From contig NZ_OPYI01000007.1 in the NCBI RefSeq assembly GCF_900343085.1, forward strand, positions 1 through 64,000: a stretch of 64,000 nt of DNA, read 5' to 3'. Within the stretch, counting starts at the first letter, position 1. Each line of letters starts with the position of its first letter. Made by a program: the position numbers and the translations under genes. This document shows positions 18,251-26,433 of this stretch, one piece after another. This DNA comes from Aedoeadaptatus coli (GTDB taxonomy: Bacteria; Bacillota; Clostridia; Tissierellales; Peptoniphilaceae). The notes beneath the pieces are model-generated. The model saw only the letters and a program-made list of their open reading frames with translations, searched no databases and was not told the origin of the DNA.

Positions 18251-19009
18251 TTACGGACGATATCTTCTTAAAACCGAATCGTTGATGCCGCACCAGTAGG
18301 CCGACAAATAGATTCTGAGTCCGTCTCGGTATAAAAAATTCTTTAATTTGCGATTTAAACCGACCAGCTCTTCCCGGGTCAATACGTAGTCCGACTCGCG
18401 ATACAACTTTTTCGGGCTTTGAAAATCCATTTGCAATTGCCGGTCCACATAGTGGTTTAGGGTCAACACTTTGCGTTTTAGTACCGCTTTCGAAAACCGA
18501 CGGGCCTGTTCCTGAATGGGCGCGCCGCCTCCGATGGAGCACATGTGCCGATTAATGGCCTCCTTGCGGAAGCGCCGCACATCCTCAAATTCCACATCGT
18601 AGTGGAACAGCACCTTTCGCTCAAAGAGATGGCACAGGTCGATGTGCCTGAGGGCGATGACCTCCAGTTCGTTGGCCTCCGATGCCGCACTGTAACCGCA
18701 TTTGTAGCCGGCCAAATACATGACGAGCTCAAAACGATTAATGTCGTCGTAAATCGCGTCGGTCAGGCTGTTTGCAAAGAGGGCGCGATTTTCTTTACGC
18801 CGCAGAAAGGACAAAATATCCTTCTTAAGATTTTTCATCGAGACGTAGGAAGGAAAGATGTTGTGGATCTTCTCTTCCAGGTCATACAAATTTAAAAGGA
18901 GTTGCATGGCCGAGCTGTCCGCTCCATACAAAAACTTCTGTGTGAGCTTCGCTTTCATGTCGACGAAATTTAACGTCTTGTCATTCAGTTGCGCGTTTTG
19001 TACGGACAT
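18251..19009 (-). CDS. Uncharacterised 252-residue protein downstream of asnA
   Basis: I do not recognise this family. The 252 residues contain no signal peptide and no obvious membrane segment; the composition is mixed and rather basic, helical in appearance, with scattered cysteines (near residues 104, 125 and 152) and a C-terminal segment rich in Tyr and Arg that ends RYRP. The start ATG has an AAGGAGG site. It lies 58 bases downstream of asnA, so it is likely transcribed with it and placed under the asparagine T-box; a small hairpin (19026-19049) lies in the gap. A terminator follows immediately. The frame is well supported by its length, ribosome site and context, but no function can be given. 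Confidence 0.75.
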   Translation of the reverse strand: MSVQNAQLNDKTLNFVDMKAKLTQKFLYGADSSAMQLLLNLYDLEEKIHNIFPSYVSMKNLKKDILSFLRRKENRALFANSLTDAIYDDINRFELVMYLAGYKCGYSAASEANELEVIALRHIDLCHLFERKVLFHYDVEFEDVRRFRKEAINRHMCSIGGGAPIQEQARRFSKAVLKRKVLTLNHYVDRQLQMDFQSPKKLYRESDYVLTREELVGLNRKLKNFLYRDGLRIYLSAYWCGINDSVLRRYRP

Positions 19010-19025
19010 GCCTTTCCTCCTTATT

Positions 19026-19049
19026 GTGCTTTATTTTATCATAAAGCAC
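19026..19049 (-). other. Hairpin between asnA and the unknown gene
   Basis: GTGCTTTA (minus strand 19049-19042) and TAAAGCAC (19033-19026) form a perfect 8-bp stem with an 8-base loop. No T-run follows, so it is not a terminator; the loop contains an AT-rich TATGATAAAAT stretch that resembles a -10 element. It may be an RNA processing or stabilising element. Confidence 0.35.
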
Positions 19050-19067
19050 GAGAGAATTCACGGCCTT

Positions 19068-20066
19068 TTAAAGCACATCTTCTCCCCGGAGTTTCGATTC
19101 CAGGAGAAAATCCTCGGGCCATACGGACGCTTGCACCTCGGCGATGGACTTCTTTTCCAAAAAGAACATGCAGATTCGCGATTGACCGATGCCGCCGCCC
19201 ACGGTATAGGGGAGCTCCCCGTCCAAGAGATCCTTGTGGTACTTCATCTTCAGGCGATCCGTTTCGCCGGCCACTTCCAATTGGCGCATTAAGCTTTCTT
19301 CGTCCACGCGAATGCCCATGGAGGAAAGCTCGATCACCGAATCCGTCGTGGGATTGTAGAATAAAATGTCCCCGTTTAAATCCCAATCGTCGTAGTCCGG
19401 GCTACGGCCGTCGTGGGGTGCGCCGCCTGCAAGTTCTTTTCCGATGCCTTGTAAAAACACCGCTTTTTTCTCGCGGCAAATAGCGTACTCCCGGTCCTTC
19501 GGGCTCAGATCCGGATACTTGTCCTCCAATTCCTGTGCCGTCATAAAGTAAATGGATGAGGGCAATTTTCTCGAGAGAATATTGGGGTAGACGCTGTTAA
19601 TGTAGGTCTCCGTGCGTAGAAAAACCGAATAGATTTCCGAAACGATAAAATGCAAATAGGCGTCGGTGCGATCTTCCTTGCGGATCACTTTTTCCCAATC
19701 CCATTGGTCGACGTAAATGGAATGGATGGCGTCCAGCTCTTCGTCGGGGCGTATGGCGTTCATGTCCGTATAGAGGCCTTCGTAATAGTCGAAGCCGTAG
19801 GCCTTCAGGGCGTTGCGCTTCCATTTCGCCAAGGACTGCACGATTTCCACGTCGATGTCGTATTTGCGCAGTTTGAACGATACGGCCTTTTCCACGCCGC
19901 TTAAATTGTCGTTTAAGCCCGTTTCCGGACGCACAAACAAAGGCGCCGAGACGCGGGTCAAGTTTAATGTATTCGCCAAATCCCTCTCAAAATAGTCTTT
20001 TAAACTTTTAATGGCGATTTGCGTTTCTTTGATTGTAAATTTTGTCGCTTCAGAATTGTTTCTCAT
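19068..20066 (-). CDS. asnA: Aspartate--ammonia ligase (AsnA-type asparagine synthetase)
   Basis: A 332-residue ammonia-dependent asparagine synthetase, homologous to class II aminoacyl-tRNA synthetase cores. Recognisable are the SAPLFVRPETGLND segment near residue 40, MNAIRPDEE, DQWDWEKV, and the C-terminal GGGIGQSRICMFFL block that resembles class II motif 3. It makes asparagine from aspartate, ammonia and ATP. The 5' leader is a T-box with an AAC specifier, which fits induction when tRNA-Asn is uncharged. The start has an AAGGAG site just after the leader terminator. Identity and regulation support each other. Confidence 0.97.
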   Translation of the reverse strand: MRNNSEATKFTIKETQIAIKSLKDYFERDLANTLNLTRVSAPLFVRPETGLNDNLSGVEKAVSFKLRKYDIDVEIVQSLAKWKRNALKAYGFDYYEGLYTDMNAIRPDEELDAIHSIYVDQWDWEKVIRKEDRTDAYLHFIVSEIYSVFLRTETYINSVYPNILSRKLPSSIYFMTAQELEDKYPDLSPKDREYAICREKKAVFLQGIGKELAGGAPHDGRSPDYDDWDLNGDILFYNPTTDSVIELSSMGIRVDEESLMRQLEVAGETDRLKMKYHKDLLDGELPYTVGGGIGQSRICMFFLEKKSIAEVQASVWPEDFLLESKLRGEDVL

Positions 20067-20082
20067 CTTTTCTCCTTCAATA

Positions 20083-20285
20083 CAAAAAGCGAATTCTTCA
20101 TCAAACGGACGAAAAATTCGCTATGCCACCTGTTCGAGTACTTCATACTCTATTACAAAATAACGGGTAAAACCGTCTGCCCTTTTGAGAGCAGAGCCTC
20201 CGAGATGTTTTCCGCAGGGACCTATAAGCATCTTTCACCGACATGCCTCGCTGAATATAAGCCGTCCTACTTCCCTTCTCTTCAA
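20083..20285 (-). promoter_or_regulatory. T-box riboswitch leader, Asn specifier (AAC), with terminator
   Basis: On the minus strand upstream of asnA. The T-box sequence is the variant AGGTGGCATAGCG (20131-20119), followed by TTCGTCC (20113-20107) and an intrinsic terminator with a long GCGAATT/AATTCGC stem ending in TTTTT (20122-20084). The UGGC in the T-box pairs with GCCA, matching the G73 discriminator of tRNA-Asn. Upstream, a GGTG apical-loop motif (20239-20236), a GAGA element (20280-20277), and an AAC triplet followed by A (20209-20206) in the position of a specifier are visible. The leader begins only a few bases after the stop of the preceding gene, and no clear promoter was found there, so it may be inside a longer transcript. 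Confidence 0.88.
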
Positions 20286-20288
20286 AGG

Positions 20289-20924
20289 TTATGCCATTTG
20301 AACTTGTCCGGCCTTCTGATAGCTTAAGGCCGCTTCGCAAACTACATTTGATATAAACACATTGACGATATAGGCGAAATTCGCATCGTTTCTGAATGTG
20401 ATGGTTTCTTTTTTATAAAGCTCGATCAAGGCCGCGATCTGCTCTTTTACATAGACGCGAAGATCATCCTTGTCGCCTTGGAAGCTGCCCATTTCCATGT
20501 TGGAAATAGAGTCCCGATCGACGCCGTGTTTTTTTACGTGGCGGTTCAGATCTTTTTCGTAAAGCATATGGGATTTCATATCTTTCATGGAAGTGCAGCG
20601 AATGCGGCGAGCATGGGGATGGGTCATGTAGTCGCACAGATAGTGGCTGATGACGCCGATCTTGTAGCTGACAGGAAGATTTAATAAACCTTTCCACGCC
20701 GTGTCATTGGCCAGCTCCGACATATAGGGAACCAAGGCCACAATTTTTTCGACGACGTAATCGATGCTTTCATCATAGTAATGGGGAATAAATTTATACT
20801 TGGGATACACATCCGGCGCAATGGATCCGCGCAACATTTTCGATTCATCCAAAATAATGCCGTAATCCTCTATGATGCGATCTCGCACCTCACCGGCGAT
20901 AATGCGATGTGTTTCAGGTACCAT
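20289..20924 (-). CDS. Zinc-dependent phospholipase C family protein
   Basis: A protein of about 211 residues resembling the zinc-dependent phospholipase C/S1-P1 nuclease-like group found in clostridia. Metal-binding type histidines and aspartates are seen in APDVYPKYKFIPHYY, in VISHYLCDYMTHPHA and around ETHRIIAGE at the start. No signal peptide is visible, so it seems cytoplasmic, unlike secreted toxins of this fold. The ATG at 20924 was chosen over an upstream GTG because it gives a proper distance to AAAGGAG. A promoter with TATAAT lies upstream. The T-box leader of asnA starts right after its stop. Substrate is unknown; family assignment is moderately sure. Confidence 0.75.
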   Translation of the reverse strand: MVPETHRIIAGEVRDRIIEDYGIILDESKMLRGSIAPDVYPKYKFIPHYYDESIDYVVEKIVALVPYMSELANDTAWKGLLNLPVSYKIGVISHYLCDYMTHPHARRIRCTSMKDMKSHMLYEKDLNRHVKKHGVDRDSISNMEMGSFQGDKDDLRVYVKEQIAALIELYKKETITFRNDANFAYIVNVFISNVVCEAALSYQKAGQVQMA

Positions 20925-20960
20925 GAACACTCCTTTGTCTTTATTCCGTCTTCCTCTGCC

Positions 20961-20988
20961 ATTATATCAAAATTTCCGAAATATGCAA
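20961..20988 (-). promoter_or_regulatory. Promoter of the phospholipase-like gene
   Basis: On the minus strand TTGCAT (20988-20983), a 16-base spacer and TATAAT (20966-20961) preceded by TGA, that is, an extended -10. It lies 36 bases ahead of the start codon. Confidence 0.7.
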
Positions 20989-20991
20989 TTT

Positions 20992-22662
20992 CTATTGATA
21001 GGGATAGCGGTATTTACTGAATTGATCCGCCATGGCACCCCACACATCGGGTGTCTCGAATCCGAGACGCCAGGAAGAAATCCCCGCCAAATTGTATTTG
21101 CGCATCAAAGACACCTTCCAGCTGACGGATTCCGCGTTTTCGATCCAAATCTTTTCGCTCTTTCCGTTCACGCTCTGCTCGATGGTGTACTGCTTCGCCT
21201 CATCGTCCCACGTAGGATTTAAACCATGGGCCGTGACGTAATCGGCTGTGGTTTTCATGCCCACGGCACTGGATGTAAGCCCCTTATCTCCTTCTTTCCA
21301 CAGACGGGCATAGAAGGGAACGGAGAGAATGAATTTTTCCGGCGGAATATCTTTTAGGCTGAGATTGATATTGCCTTCCACCCATTTGTATTCTGCGACG
21401 GATCCGGCTTTTTCGGAGCTTCCCCAGTGTTGGTCGTAAGCCATTAAGACCACGTAGTCGCAGATCTCGGCCAAGGCCTTTCTGTCATAAAGCTCGTTTT
21501 CCACATTTTTTGAAATTTGCGGCGTGACACAGACAGAAACCAAAAGGTTTGCCGCCCGGGCCTCTTCGGCCACTTCTCTGACAAAGGTTGTTAAGGCATC
21601 GCGATCTTCCACTTTGATGTTTTCAAAGTCGATGTTAATGCCCTTCATGCCGTAGGCTTTTGCAAAATTGATATAGGTGGATACAGCCCTTTTCCGCGCC
21701 TCTTCATTTTGCAGGAATTGATGGGTCAGCTCGGGATCGAAACTGTTGTCCAGATAGGCCCAGGTGGCCACGCCTAATTTGGCGTAATTTTCGACGTAGC
21801 GAATATCGCCGCGGTCGCGAATGTCTCCTTGGGCATTTTCCACGGAAAACCACGTGGGAATCACCACGTCCAAACCGTCGATTTTCTTGATACCCGCAAT
21901 GACTTCGTCCTTCACTTGGGCGTAGGTGTAATCGTAGGTAATATTCAGAGGCTTTTTAACGGCTGATTGCAGCACGAGGCCGCTGTCCGCCGTGTATTCG
22001 CCGCCGTCGAGGGTTTCAACCTGCAAATTATCTTCGCGAATCCACCCAAGGTAGCCGTCTTGTTCTCTGACGCGATACCAATCGCCTTTTTTGCCGTAAA
22101 CCCTAAGCTTGGCATCGGCCTTCAAGGTGGCGACAATGGGCGAATCCGTGGTGCCGGATTCACGTAAATTCACGCCGTCTCCAGCCAGTGTGCCGACCGC
22201 GTGTTTTTTCATGCGATTGTCCATGACCAGGACATTTTTGTCCTTTTCGTAATTCATGGCAATGGGATAATCGTGAACGAAGGCTTCCACCGGAATAAAG
22301 ATTTGATCGTCCTTTTTCACGAGGGGATCTCTTAAGCCGATTTTGCCGCCGTTTACCGTGGCTTCCTTGCTGTCTAAAGGCAAGACTTTTTCGCCGCTCT
22401 TGTTGTTGAAGACGACGGCAGCTTTTGCTTCGTCGTAGTGTGCCGTATCGTCCAGGTATTTTTGCACGCCTTCAAGGGACATGTAGTACTGACCGTCTTC
22501 GCGCATGGAAAATTTTGCCGGCACGAGTTGATCTTCGTAGATAATGTGGAAGGTTTTGTACGTTTCAGAGTATTGATTGTTGCCGCCCGCTTTATTTAAA
22601 ACGGTGTAGCCGCCAAATAATACGCCGGCAAGAACCAATAGCAATATAAGTAGTTTTTTCAT
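20992..22662 (-). CDS. Exported GH18 glycoside hydrolase with SH3 domain
   Basis: A 556-residue protein with an N-terminal membrane anchor or signal (residues 3-21). Residues about 35-150 resemble the copper-amine-oxidase-N-type domain (paired repeats, FIPVEAFVHDY), 154-216 are a bacterial SH3 domain (GVNLRESGTTDSPIVATL), and the rest is a GH18 TIM barrel with GINIDFENI at 341-349, in which Glu347 matches the catalytic acid. The nearest known group is the YaaH/YdhD/SleL family of peptidoglycan N-acetylglucosaminidases that act on spore cortex, but similar proteins occur in non-spore-formers. It probably trims peptidoglycan outside the membrane. A terminator lies upstream (after rplS) and no strong promoter was recognised. 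Confidence 0.87.
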   Translation of the reverse strand: MKKLLILLLVLAGVLFGGYTVLNKAGGNNQYSETYKTFHIIYEDQLVPAKFSMREDGQYYMSLEGVQKYLDDTAHYDEAKAAVVFNNKSGEKVLPLDSKEATVNGGKIGLRDPLVKKDDQIFIPVEAFVHDYPIAMNYEKDKNVLVMDNRMKKHAVGTLAGDGVNLRESGTTDSPIVATLKADAKLRVYGKKGDWYRVREQDGYLGWIREDNLQVETLDGGEYTADSGLVLQSAVKKPLNITYDYTYAQVKDEVIAGIKKIDGLDVVIPTWFSVENAQGDIRDRGDIRYVENYAKLGVATWAYLDNSFDPELTHQFLQNEEARKRAVSTYINFAKAYGMKGINIDFENIKVEDRDALTTFVREVAEEARAANLLVSVCVTPQISKNVENELYDRKALAEICDYVVLMAYDQHWGSSEKAGSVAEYKWVEGNINLSLKDIPPEKFILSVPFYARLWKEGDKGLTSSAVGMKTTADYVTAHGLNPTWDDEAKQYTIEQSVNGKSEKIWIENAESVSWKVSLMRKYNLAGISSWRLGFETPDVWGAMADQFSKYRYPYQ

Positions 22663-22696
22663 GGTACCTGCTACTTTCTTAAACAGGAAAAGATTT

Positions 22697-22728
22697 TAAA
22701 AGAATAGGCACTGCAAAAGCAATGCCTA
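22697..22728 (-). terminator. Rho-independent terminator after rplS
   Basis: TAGGCATTGC and GCAGTGCCTA on the minus strand form a 10-bp stem with one G-T pair around TTTT, followed by TTCTTTT. It ends the ylxM-to-rplS transcript. Confidence 0.85.
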
Positions 22729-22733
22729 AACAA

Positions 22734-23078
22734 TTAAAACTTCTTTTCTTTAACTTTGGCCGCTTTACCTTGGCGATCGCGTAAGTAGTAAAGTTTTGCA
22801 CGACGAACTTTACCGCGCTTTAATACCTTGATTTCGGCGATTCTCGGAGAGTGTACCGGGAATGTTCTTTCGACGCCGACACCATAGGAAAGACGTCTGA
22901 CGGTAAAGGTTTCGTTAATGCCGCCGCCTTGACGTTTGATAACGGTGCCTTCGAAGGCTTGGATTCTTTCTCTGGAACCTTCGATGATGCGGTAGTTTAC
23001 TTGTACGGTGTCGCCTGCTTTAAATTCAGGCACATTGTCTTTTAATTGCGCTTGTTCAATGGATTTAATGATGTCCAT
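22734..23078 (-). CDS. rplS: 50S ribosomal protein L19
   Basis: A 114-residue L19 of normal length, with the typical [13 protein letters not shown] near the N-terminus, [10 protein letters not shown], and the C-terminal [18 protein letters not shown]. It is at the 30S-50S interface. Its ATG lies inside the trmD 3' end (14-base overlap) with an AGGGGG site in the trmD coding sequence, so it is probably translationally coupled. It is the last gene before a strong terminator. Confidence 0.98.
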   Translation of the reverse strand: MDIIKSIEQAQLKDNVPEFKAGDTVQVNYRIIEGSRERIQAFEGTVIKRQGGGINETFTVRRLSYGVGVERTFPVHSPRIAEIKVLKRGKVRRAKLYYLRDRQGKAAKVKEKKF

Positions 23079-23814
23079 GCTTTTCCCCCTCTTGTTTTTC
23101 TTTAAGAGCTTTTATGAAACTCTTGTCCGTCTCCGAAAGCGCCGCTGTCTCTAACAGATCGGGCCTACGTTCGTAGGTCACTTTCAGAGCTTCTCTTCTT
23201 CTATATTCTTCGATCTTTCGGTGATTGCCGCTCATAAGCACGTCGGGTACGCAGTAGCCCCTGAAATTATAGGGCCTGGTGTAGTGCCCGTGTTCCAAAA
23301 GGCCTTGGCTGTGGGATTCTTCCACGGCCGAATCTTCGTTACTAAGGACGCCCGGAACCAGTCGACTGACGCCGTCGATTAAGACCATGCTCCCCAGCTC
23401 CCCGCCGGAAAGGACGTAATCACCGATGGAAATCTCTTCGTCGATGTAGTGATCCAACACCCGCTGATCGATGCCTTCGTAATGGCCGTTGACCAAAACG
23501 AGGTGCTCTTTCTTTGCCAGTTCTTCCAGCTTCGATTGCGTCAAGACCTTGCCTCGCGGCGATAAATGGATGACGTGACCGTCCCAACCGCGTTTTTTTA
23601 ATATGGCATCGGCAACCGGCTGAGCCTGTAAAACCATGCCCGGTCCGCCGCCGTAGCTGTAATCGTCCACATTGTTGTGTTTGTCCGTGGTGTAATCCCG
23701 GATATTGACGCAGTCCAGGCGAATCAAGCCCTTATCCACGGCTCGCCCGATGACGGAATAACCCTTCATGGATTCCACGAATTCCGGAAATAAAGTCAGT
23801 ACGGTAAATCTCAT
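23065..23814 (-). CDS. trmD: tRNA (guanine(37)-N1)-methyltransferase
   Basis: A 249-residue SPOUT methyltransferase. The knot region with [29 protein letters not shown] and the C-terminal [22 protein letters not shown] are diagnostic when read as blocks. It methylates G37 in tRNAs to prevent frameshifting. It overlaps rimM by 4 bases and rplS by 14, in the widespread rpsP-rimM-trmD-rplS order. Confidence 0.97.
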   Translation of the reverse strand: MRFTVLTLFPEFVESMKGYSVIGRAVDKGLIRLDCVNIRDYTTDKHNNVDDYSYGGGPGMVLQAQPVADAILKKRGWDGHVIHLSPRGKVLTQSKLEELAKKEHLVLVNGHYEGIDQRVLDHYIDEEISIGDYVLSGGELGSMVLIDGVSRLVPGVLSNEDSAVEESHSQGLLEHGHYTRPYNFRGYCVPDVLMSGNHRKIEEYRRREALKVTYERRPDLLETAALSETDKSFIKALKEKQEGEKHGHH

Positions 23815-24311
23815 GGAAGCATCCCCTCGATGGGCTCGACGACGATGCCGCCCGTATCGACCGAACGAACAAAGGCTTTGACAAACGGGATAAGCACCTC
23901 GCCTTTTTCCGTGTCGATCACTAAAATATCGTTGCCGTGTTGGGTCATCACATCGGTAAGTTTGCCGATTACATCGCCTGAGGGCGTCGATACGGTCAGG
24001 CCGATTAAGTCGTCGATAAAAAACTGGTCTTTTTCAAGGGGCTTGCGATCGTCGAAAGGAATGAATAATTTCTTTTTCAAAATTCCTTCCGCCGCGTTTC
24101 GCGTATCCACACCCTGAATTTTTACAAGGGCCATGTTTTTTTGAACCGACGCCGACTCGACGGCCCGAAGCTCGTCGTCCCCTTCGATGTAGACGCGCTG
24201 AATCGTGTGGAATCGATCCGGCGAATCCGTATAGGGATAGACCTTCACCATGCCGCGAATGCCGTGGGCCGATGTGATTAATCCGACGAGGACTTTATCC
24301 TTCTTTGGCAT
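23811..24311 (-). CDS. rimM: Ribosome maturation factor RimM
   Basis: A 166-residue RimM with N-terminal RimM domain (VGLITSAHGIRGMVKVYPYT) and C-terminal PRC barrel (DLIGLTVSTPSGDVIGKLTDV, then VLIPFVKAFVRSVD). It assists maturation of the 30S head through S19. It overlaps khpA by 17 bases at its start and trmD by 4 at its end. Nothing unusual beyond the tight packing. Confidence 0.96.
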   Translation of the reverse strand: MPKKDKVLVGLITSAHGIRGMVKVYPYTDSPDRFHTIQRVYIEGDDELRAVESASVQKNMALVKIQGVDTRNAAEGILKKKLFIPFDDRKPLEKDQFFIDDLIGLTVSTPSGDVIGKLTDVMTQHGNDILVIDTEKGEVLIPFVKAFVRSVDTGGIVVEPIEGMLP

Positions 24312-24534
24312 CGAAATCCACCGAGACCATTACTTGTTCTTTCGTTCCCACCGCTTTGGCGATGCTGCGAATGGAGCGGGCGATCTTTCCTTGACGTCCG
24401 ATGACGCGCCCCATGTCGTCGGGATTCAGATACACTTGGATGTGGACCTCGTCGCCGTCTCTGGTTTCGATCACTTCGACGGACTCGGGATCCATGACGA
24501 GCTTCGAGACGATGTAGTGAATTAACGCTTCCAT
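24295..24534 (-). CDS. khpA: KH-domain RNA-binding protein KhpA
   Basis: A 79-residue single KH domain (type II) protein. The GxxG loop lies in DDMGRVIGRQGKIARSI. KhpA (YlqC) works with KhpB/Jag in Gram-positives and binds many RNAs, with effects on cell division and elongation. It has a very strong AGGAGGTGA site and sits between rpsP and rimM, as in most Firmicutes. Confidence 0.94.
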   Translation of the reverse strand: MEALIHYIVSKLVMDPESVEVIETRDGDEVHIQVYLNPDDMGRVIGRQGKIARSIRSIAKAVGTKEQVMVSVDFDAKEG

Positions 24535-24557
24535 GGTCTCACCTCCTGGTTCGAACC

Positions 24558-25073
24558 TTATGCTTCTTCAGCAACTTCTTCCGCTTCAGCTTCTTCTGCG
24601 ACTTCTTCTTCGCCTTCAGCTTCTTCCGCTTCAGCTTCGGCAGCTTCTGCTTCAGCTTCAGCTGCGGCTGCGGCTTTGGCTTCTTCCGCTTCTTTGGCTT
24701 TCTTTTCTTTTGCTTCTTCGTCTAAGCGATCCAATTCAGCTTCTCTTTCGGCCCGTGCCTTGCGTTCGGCGGCCATTTTTTCTTCGCGTTTTGCCTTTTG
24801 TACGTCGGTGTTATCGAAGTTGCCCGTTGCTTCGTAAACGGCATTTTCCTTGAAGAGACGTTCGACGGTATCCGTGGGTTTTGCGCCGTTTTTAATCCAG
24901 CTGTTTGCCTTGTCGGCATCGACGCGCAAAATCTTCGGTTCCGTTAAGGGGTTGTAATAACCGATTTCTTCAATGAAACGACCGTCTCTCGGTTTTCTGG
25001 AATCTGCTACTACGATTCTGTAAAAGGGATTCTTCTTGGAACCCATTCTCTTTAATCTGATTTTTACTGCCAT
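24558..25073 (-). CDS. rpsP: 30S ribosomal protein S16 with long Ala/Glu-rich tail
   Basis: The first ~82 residues are a normal S16 ([20 protein letters not shown], then the GYYNPLTEP and NGAKPTDTV segments). S16 is usually 80-90 residues; this one has 171. The extra ~89 residues start with a charged K/R/E helix-like part (around residues 93-130) and end in a nearly pure Ala/Glu region with few other residues. There is no stop, frameshift or ribosome site between core and tail, so the tail is part of the protein. Strong GGGAGG site before the ATG; 22 bases after ffh. Ribosomal role is sure; the tail's role is unknown. Confidence 0.96.
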   Translation of the reverse strand: MAVKIRLKRMGSKKNPFYRIVVADSRKPRDGRFIEEIGYYNPLTEPKILRVDADKANSWIKNGAKPTDTVERLFKENAVYEATGNFDNTDVQKAKREEKMAAERKARAEREAELDRLDEEAKEKKAKEAEEAKAAAAAEAEAEAAEAEAEEAEGEEEVAEEAEAEEVAEEA

Positions 25074-25095
25074 TATATCCTCCCATATTTCTCAT

Positions 25096-26433
25096 TTAAA
25101 ACGGAAAAGGCATCTTCATTTTGCGTTTGCCCTTTCCTCCATTCATCGCGCCGAGCTTTTTCATCATTTTTCGCAATTCTTTAAATTGCTTTAACAGCCC
25201 GTTCACCTGTCTTACATCGGTACCCGATCCTTGGGCAATGCGCTTTTTCCTCGAACTGTCGATGATCTCCGGGTGGGTTCGCTCTTTTTTCGTCATGGAT
25301 TGAATGATCGCCTCCACGCGAGCGAATTCCTTCTCGTCGATCTTTAAATTTTTCATGGCCTTGTTGTTCATGCCGGGAAGCATGCCCAACAAGTCTTCCA
25401 GCGGACCTAAATTTCGCATCTGCTGCATCTGGTCCAGAAAGTCGTCGAAGGTGAAGGTTTGGGAACGAATTTTTTCTTCCAATTCCTTGGCTTTCTTCTC
25501 GTCCACAAATTCTTCGGCCTTTTCGATAAGGCCCACCACGTCGCCCATGCCCAAAATGCGCTTCGCCATGCGATCCGGGTGGAATACTTCCAGTGCGTCC
25601 AGTTTTTCGCCTAAGGCGATAAACTTAATGGGCACGTCCGTTACCGAACGAATGGAAAGTGCCGCACCGCCTCGGGCGTCGCCGTCCAACTTCGTGAGGA
25701 CAACGCCTGTTATGGACAGGGCATCGTTAAATGCCTGAGCCACTTTCACCGCATCTTGACCGGTCATGGCATCTAAAACCAAGAGGATTTCCGTCGGCGC
25801 CGTGGCCTCTTTTATCCCTTTGATTTCATCCATTAGGGCCTCATCCACGTGGAGGCGGCCCGCCGTGTCGATGATGACCACGTCGTTGCCGTTGGCCTTG
25901 GCGTGCTCGACACCGCGCCGTGCAATGGCCACGGGATCTTCGTCGGTTCCCTGAGCGAAGACGGGAACCTGAACTTGCGATGCCAATACTTCCAACTGCT
26001 TAATGGCCGCCGGGCGGTAGACGTCGCAGGCCACGAGCAGCGGCCGCTTGTTTTGCTTCTTCAATAAGCGCGCCAGCTTCGCCGTGGTGGTGGTCTTGCC
26101 GGCCCCTTGCAGACCGGTCATTAAGATGACCGTCGGATTTTTGGAAAAATCGATTTTTTCCGCGTTGTCGCCCATTAGGGCCGACAGCTCTTCCATAACG
26201 ATTTTAATGACCTGTTGGCCCGGCGTCAAACTTTCCATGACGTCGCTGCCCAAGGAGCGTTCTTTTACTTTTTTTACAAAGGATTTGACGACTTTAAAAT
26301 TGACATCGGCCTCGAGCAGTGCCAATTTAACTTCGCGCATCGCCTCGTCGACATCTTGCTCGGTTACTTTACCTTTGCCGCGCAATTTGCCGATCGTGTC
26401 TTGCAATTTATCGCCCAGGGATTCAAATATCAT
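25096..26433 (-). CDS. ffh: Signal recognition particle protein Ffh (SRP54)
   Basis: A 445-residue SRP GTPase. N domain, then G domain with P-loop GLQGAGKTTTTAKL (near residue 107), DTAGRLHVDE and TKLDGDARGG, then a methionine-rich M domain (MQQMRNLGPLEDLLGMLPGM and MMKKLGAMNGGKGKRKMKM). It binds 4.5S RNA and signal sequences and docks to FtsY (also in this window). It overlaps ylxM by 11 bases; the YlxM-Ffh pair is standard in Firmicutes. All GTPase motifs are intact. Confidence 0.98.
   Translation of the reverse strand: MIFESLGDKLQDTIGKLRGKGKVTEQDVDEAMREVKLALLEADVNFKVVKSFVKKVKERSLGSDVMESLTPGQQVIKIVMEELSALMGDNAEKIDFSKNPTVILMTGLQGAGKTTTTAKLARLLKKQNKRPLLVACDVYRPAAIKQLEVLASQVQVPVFAQGTDEDPVAIARRGVEHAKANGNDVVIIDTAGRLHVDEALMDEIKGIKEATAPTEILLVLDAMTGQDAVKVAQAFNDALSITGVVLTKLDGDARGGAALSIRSVTDVPIKFIALGEKLDALEVFHPDRMAKRILGMGDVVGLIEKAEEFVDEKKAKELEEKIRSQTFTFDDFLDQMQQMRNLGPLEDLLGMLPGMNNKAMKNLKIDEKEFARVEAIIQSMTKKERTHPEIIDSSRKKRIAQGSGTDVRQVNGLLKQFKELRKMMKKLGAMNGGKGKRKMKMPFPF

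Noticed and set aside
20143-20340. 65-codon open frame upstream of asnA
   Set aside because: It overlies the T-box leader and the end of the phospholipase-like gene and has no ribosome site.
24558-24830. Whether the S16 tail is a separate fused gene or a repeat-type mobile insertion
   Set aside because: No internal start with ribosome site, no flanking repeats, and a smooth change from charged to Ala/Glu sequence; read as a tail of S16.
24533-24853. Leu-rich plus-strand frame opposite rpsP
   Set aside because: It mirrors the Ala/Glu repeats of the S16 tail and has no gene signals.
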